From the NCBI GenBank assembly GCA_026414725.1, contig JAOAIL010000001.1, positions 1 to 52,565 on the forward strand: a stretch of 52,565 bases of DNA, in the 5' to 3' direction. The position numbers were made by a program, and so were the translations under genes. Position 1 is the stretch's first letter. Each line of letters opens with the position of its first letter. The notes beneath the pieces are model-generated. The model ran no database searches. It worked only from the letters and a program-made list of their open reading frames with translations, and had not been told where the DNA came from. This document shows, piece after piece, positions 50,417 through 52,565 of this stretch. This DNA comes from a bacterium (GTDB lineage: Bacteria > Ratteibacteria > UBA8468 > B48-G9 > JAFGKM01).

Positions 50417-52565
50417 CTTTTCCCTCCGTTTTACTCCATCCAATGATGGATTTTTCAATTACCTCTTTTATATTTTTTACCATTATTATTTCAAGGTCTT
50501 CTTTCACCTTTACCGGTATTTCTTTCAGGTCTTTTTCATTTTCTTCAGGGATTATAACCTTTTTAATACCCGAACGATGAGCAGCAAGGATTTTTGATTT
50601 CAACCCGCCTATCTTTAATACCTTTCCCTGTAATGTTATCTCTCCTGTCATCGCTATTCCGGCATCTACTGGTTTACCTGTAAGACAGGATATAAGTGCT
50701 GTGGCTATTGTAATACCAGCAGAAGGACCATCCTTTGGTATCGCACCCTCAGGAACATGGATATGTATATCTATATCTTTATAAAAGTCAGGAGCAAGTC
50801 CAAAATCATTTATATGTGCCCGGACATAACTTAAAGCTGCCTGTGCTGACTCTTTCATAATATCCCCTAACTGTCCTGTAAGTATAAGATTCCCTTTCCC
50901 TTTCATTGTAAGTACTTCTGTGAAAAGTATCTCTCCACCATACTCAGTCCATGCCATACCTGTAGCAACTCCAACCTTTGGTTCTTTCTCTCCTGAAGGT
51001 GTAGGAAATTTTTCTGGACCAAGATAATTTTCAATATTTCTTGCGGTAATACGATAAAATTCTTCTTTCCCTGTTTCAACAATTTTTTTCGTCACCTTTC
51101 TGCATATATTTGCAATCTCTCTTTCTAAATTTCTTACACCCGCTTCCCTCGTGTAATTTCTTATAATTTTAAACAATGCATCTTCTGAGAATTTTATATT
51201 TTTCTCCGTAAGGCCATGTTCTTTCATCTGTTTAGGGATAAGATGTCTCTGAGCAATCTCTTTCTTCTCCCAGATGGTATAACCCGGCAGGGAAATGATT
51301 TCCATTCTGTCGAGCAAGGCAGGTGGTATTGTATATTCTGTATTAGCGGTTGTTATAAACAGTACCTGTGAGAGGTCAAACTCCACTTCAAGATAATGGT
51401 CAGAAAAAGAGTGGTTCTGTTCAGGGTCAAGAACTTCAAGTAATGCACTTGCAGGGTCACCCCGAAAGTCCTTTCCGAGTTTATCAATTTCATCTAATAA
51501 AAATACAGGATTTTTCACCCCTGCCTTTCTTATTGACTGAATAATCCTTCCTGGCAGTGAACCAATATATGTCTTCCTGTGCCCTCTGATTTCTGCTTCA
51601 TCCCGCATACCACCTAAAGAAACCCTTACAAATTTTCTCCCCATTGCTCTCGCAATAGACCTTCCGAGTGATGTTTTCCCTACCCCAGGAGGTCCCACAA
51701 AACAAAGAATTGGGGATTTCATACCTTCTGACCTTTTTCTAACTGCAAGATACTCAAGGATTCTTTCTTTTACTTTTTCAAGTCCATAATGATCTTCGTC
51801 TAAAATTTTTCCAGCATGTGTAATATCAAGGTTATCTTCTGTTTTGATATCCCATGGAAGGTTTATCAACCACTCAAGATATGTTCTTATAACAGTGGCT
51901 TCAGGAGAAAGAGGCATCGTTTTTGAAAGACGGGAGAGTTCTTCCATTGCTTTTGCTTCTGCTGGCTGAGACATCTTTGCATTCTTTATCTTTTCTCTTA
52001 ATTGTGATATTTCATCACTCTCACCTTCCTTGCCTAATTCTTTCTGTATCTCTTTTAACTGTTCACTTAAAAAATACTGACGCTGTGTATCCTCTATCTT
52101 TTTTATTACCTGATTCTGTATCTTCTTCTGAATTTCAAGAAGTCCTATCTCCTGATTGAGTATATCTATAAGTAATCGCAATCTTTCCCCTATCTCAACC
52201 TTCTCCATCAGAGCGCCTTTATCTTTGAGTTTAAGGGGGAGATAACCAGCAATGGCATCACATAACCGTGAAGGGTTTTCAATAGTGGATATTGTAACGT
52301 ATAGTTCTCTCGGAACAGAAGTGTTGAGATTCAGATATTTATCAAGCATTTCAAGGGCAAGTCGTGATAATGCCTCGTTTTCTTTATTCACCCCTGTTTC
52401 TTTTACAACAATATTCTCTATTTTTGCAACAAATATCTTCTTATCTTTAAAAAAATCTTTTATAATTACTCTTTCAAGAACCTCTACCAGGATTTTCATT
52501 AAACCATTCTGTTCTCTTACACTCTGGATAATTTTTGTCTTCACTCCTACAGAATAGATATCTTT
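50391..52565 (-). CDS. lon: ATP-dependent protease Lon (5' end outside window)
   Basis: The coding frame continues to the window edge, so at least 724 residues are present and about 70-90 N-terminal residues are missing. The apparent start near 52544 is an internal GTG; bases beyond it encode KDIYSVG, which matches Lon's N-terminal domain. Visible are the rest of the substrate-binding N domain, a coiled helical part, Walker [12 protein letters not shown], Walker B region [11 protein letters not shown] and the protease domain with catalytic Ser in KDGPSAGIT and Lys in [12 protein letters not shown]. Lon degrades misfolded and regulatory proteins. Confidence 0.97.
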   Translation of the reverse strand, partial: KDIYSVGVKTKIIQSVREQNGLMKILVEVLERVIIKDFFKDKKIFVAKIENIVVKETGVNKENEALSRLALEMLDKYLNLNTSVPRELYVTISTIENPSRLCDAIAGYLPLKLKDKGALMEKVEIGERLRLLIDILNQEIGLLEIQKKIQNQVIKKIEDTQRQYFLSEQLKEIQKELGKEGESDEISQLREKIKNAKMSQPAEAKAMEELSRLSKTMPLSPEATVIRTYLEWLINLPWDIKTEDNLDITHAGKILDEDHYGLEKVKERILEYLAVRKRSEGMKSPILCFVGPPGVGKTSLGRSIARAMGRKFVRVSLGGMRDEAEIRGHRKTYIGSLPGRIIQSIRKAGVKNPVFLLDEIDKLGKDFRGDPASALLEVLDPEQNHSFSDHYLEVEFDLSQVLFITTANTEYTIPPALLDRMEIISLPGYTIWEKKEIAQRHLIPKQMKEHGLTEKNIKFSEDALFKIIRNYTREAGVRNLEREIANICRKVTKKIVETGKEEFYRITARNIENYLGPEKFPTPSGEKEPKVGVATGMAWTEYGGEILFTEVLTMKGKGNLILTGQLGDIMKESAQAALSYVRAHINDFGLAPDFYKDIDIHIHVPEGAIPKDGPSAGITIATALISCLTGKPVDAGIAMTGEITLQGKVLKIGGLKSKILAAHRSGIKKVIIPEENEKDLKEIPVKVKEDLEIIMVKNIKEVIEKSIIGWSKTEGKDERNSAGK

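Noticed and set aside
52540-52544. GTG at 52544 as the lon start
   Set aside because: The frame stays open to the window end and encodes Lon-like residues upstream, so the gene is cut by the window.

Overview
The window is AT-rich bacterial chromosome, coding on nearly every base, with genes in long same-strand runs that overlap or nearly touch. It opens in the 3' end of a 23S rRNA gene and closes inside a lon protease gene. LptE, a BamD-like protein, prepilin-type proteins, MurB, Ddl and FtsQ/A/Z describe a diderm, peptidoglycan-walled bacterium. Pseudopilin-like proteins, TIM-barrel sugar isomerases, a PmoA-like protein, DUF4432, xylulokinase and a 'WEWTPKTGKW' BamD N-terminus resemble uncultivated PVC-neighbourhood lineages such as Omnitrophota. 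That placement is inference from recognition only. No complete mobile element, CRISPR array or tRNA was seen. The one defence-type module is a type IV AbiE toxin-antitoxin pair.

Layout. 1-540: 23S rRNA end, terminator without a 5S gene, and a strong promoter. 541-4748 (+): a prepilin-like protein with Ig-like repeats, cinA, mltG. 21594-4751 (-): polX, a ThyA-like gene, mtlD, a zinc dehydrogenase, the three genes of a 2-oxoacid dehydrogenase (E1a, E1b, E2), cysE, a LysM-NlpC/P60 hydrolase, DUF4432, gatB, ctpA, a YibQ-type deacetylase, tsaD and a GAF-PAS-GGDEF protein. 22693-21700 (-): ECF sigma and anti-sigma. 22796-23077 (+): rpsT. 25079-23088 (-): bamD-like, lptE and a short holA, so outer-membrane assembly genes sit together. 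25176-29735: a signalling island with a lone receiver domain (+) facing FecR-GspG fusion, CHASE2-cyclase and GAF histidine kinase genes (-). 29813-42814 (+): two sugar isomerases around a DUF362 ferredoxin, an NSS transporter with a 34-residue partner, a lone rnfB, truA, a dcw remnant (murB-ddl-ftsQ-ftsA-ftsZ), a third isomerase coupled to ftsZ, and a class V aminotransferase. 44203-42819 (-): AbiE pair in reversed order. 52565-44400 (-): lon, PmoA-like, xylB, rpsI, argC, gmhB and lpdA, the E3 that could serve the distant E1/E2 genes.

How it fits together. Metabolism suggests use of sugars and polyols (xylulokinase, mannitol-phosphate dehydrogenase, isomerases) feeding an oxoacid dehydrogenase, with RnfB hinting at ferredoxin-linked energy metabolism. 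Envelope and division genes are scattered among these operons instead of forming one block.

The observations most worth a second look are the symmetric divergent promoter of the AbiE pair, promoter geometries that predict leaderless mRNAs, the FecR-pseudopilin fusion inside a cyclase/kinase island, an altered FtsZ active site, a HolA lacking its middle region, and the missing 5S gene. None of these is proven to be a new system.
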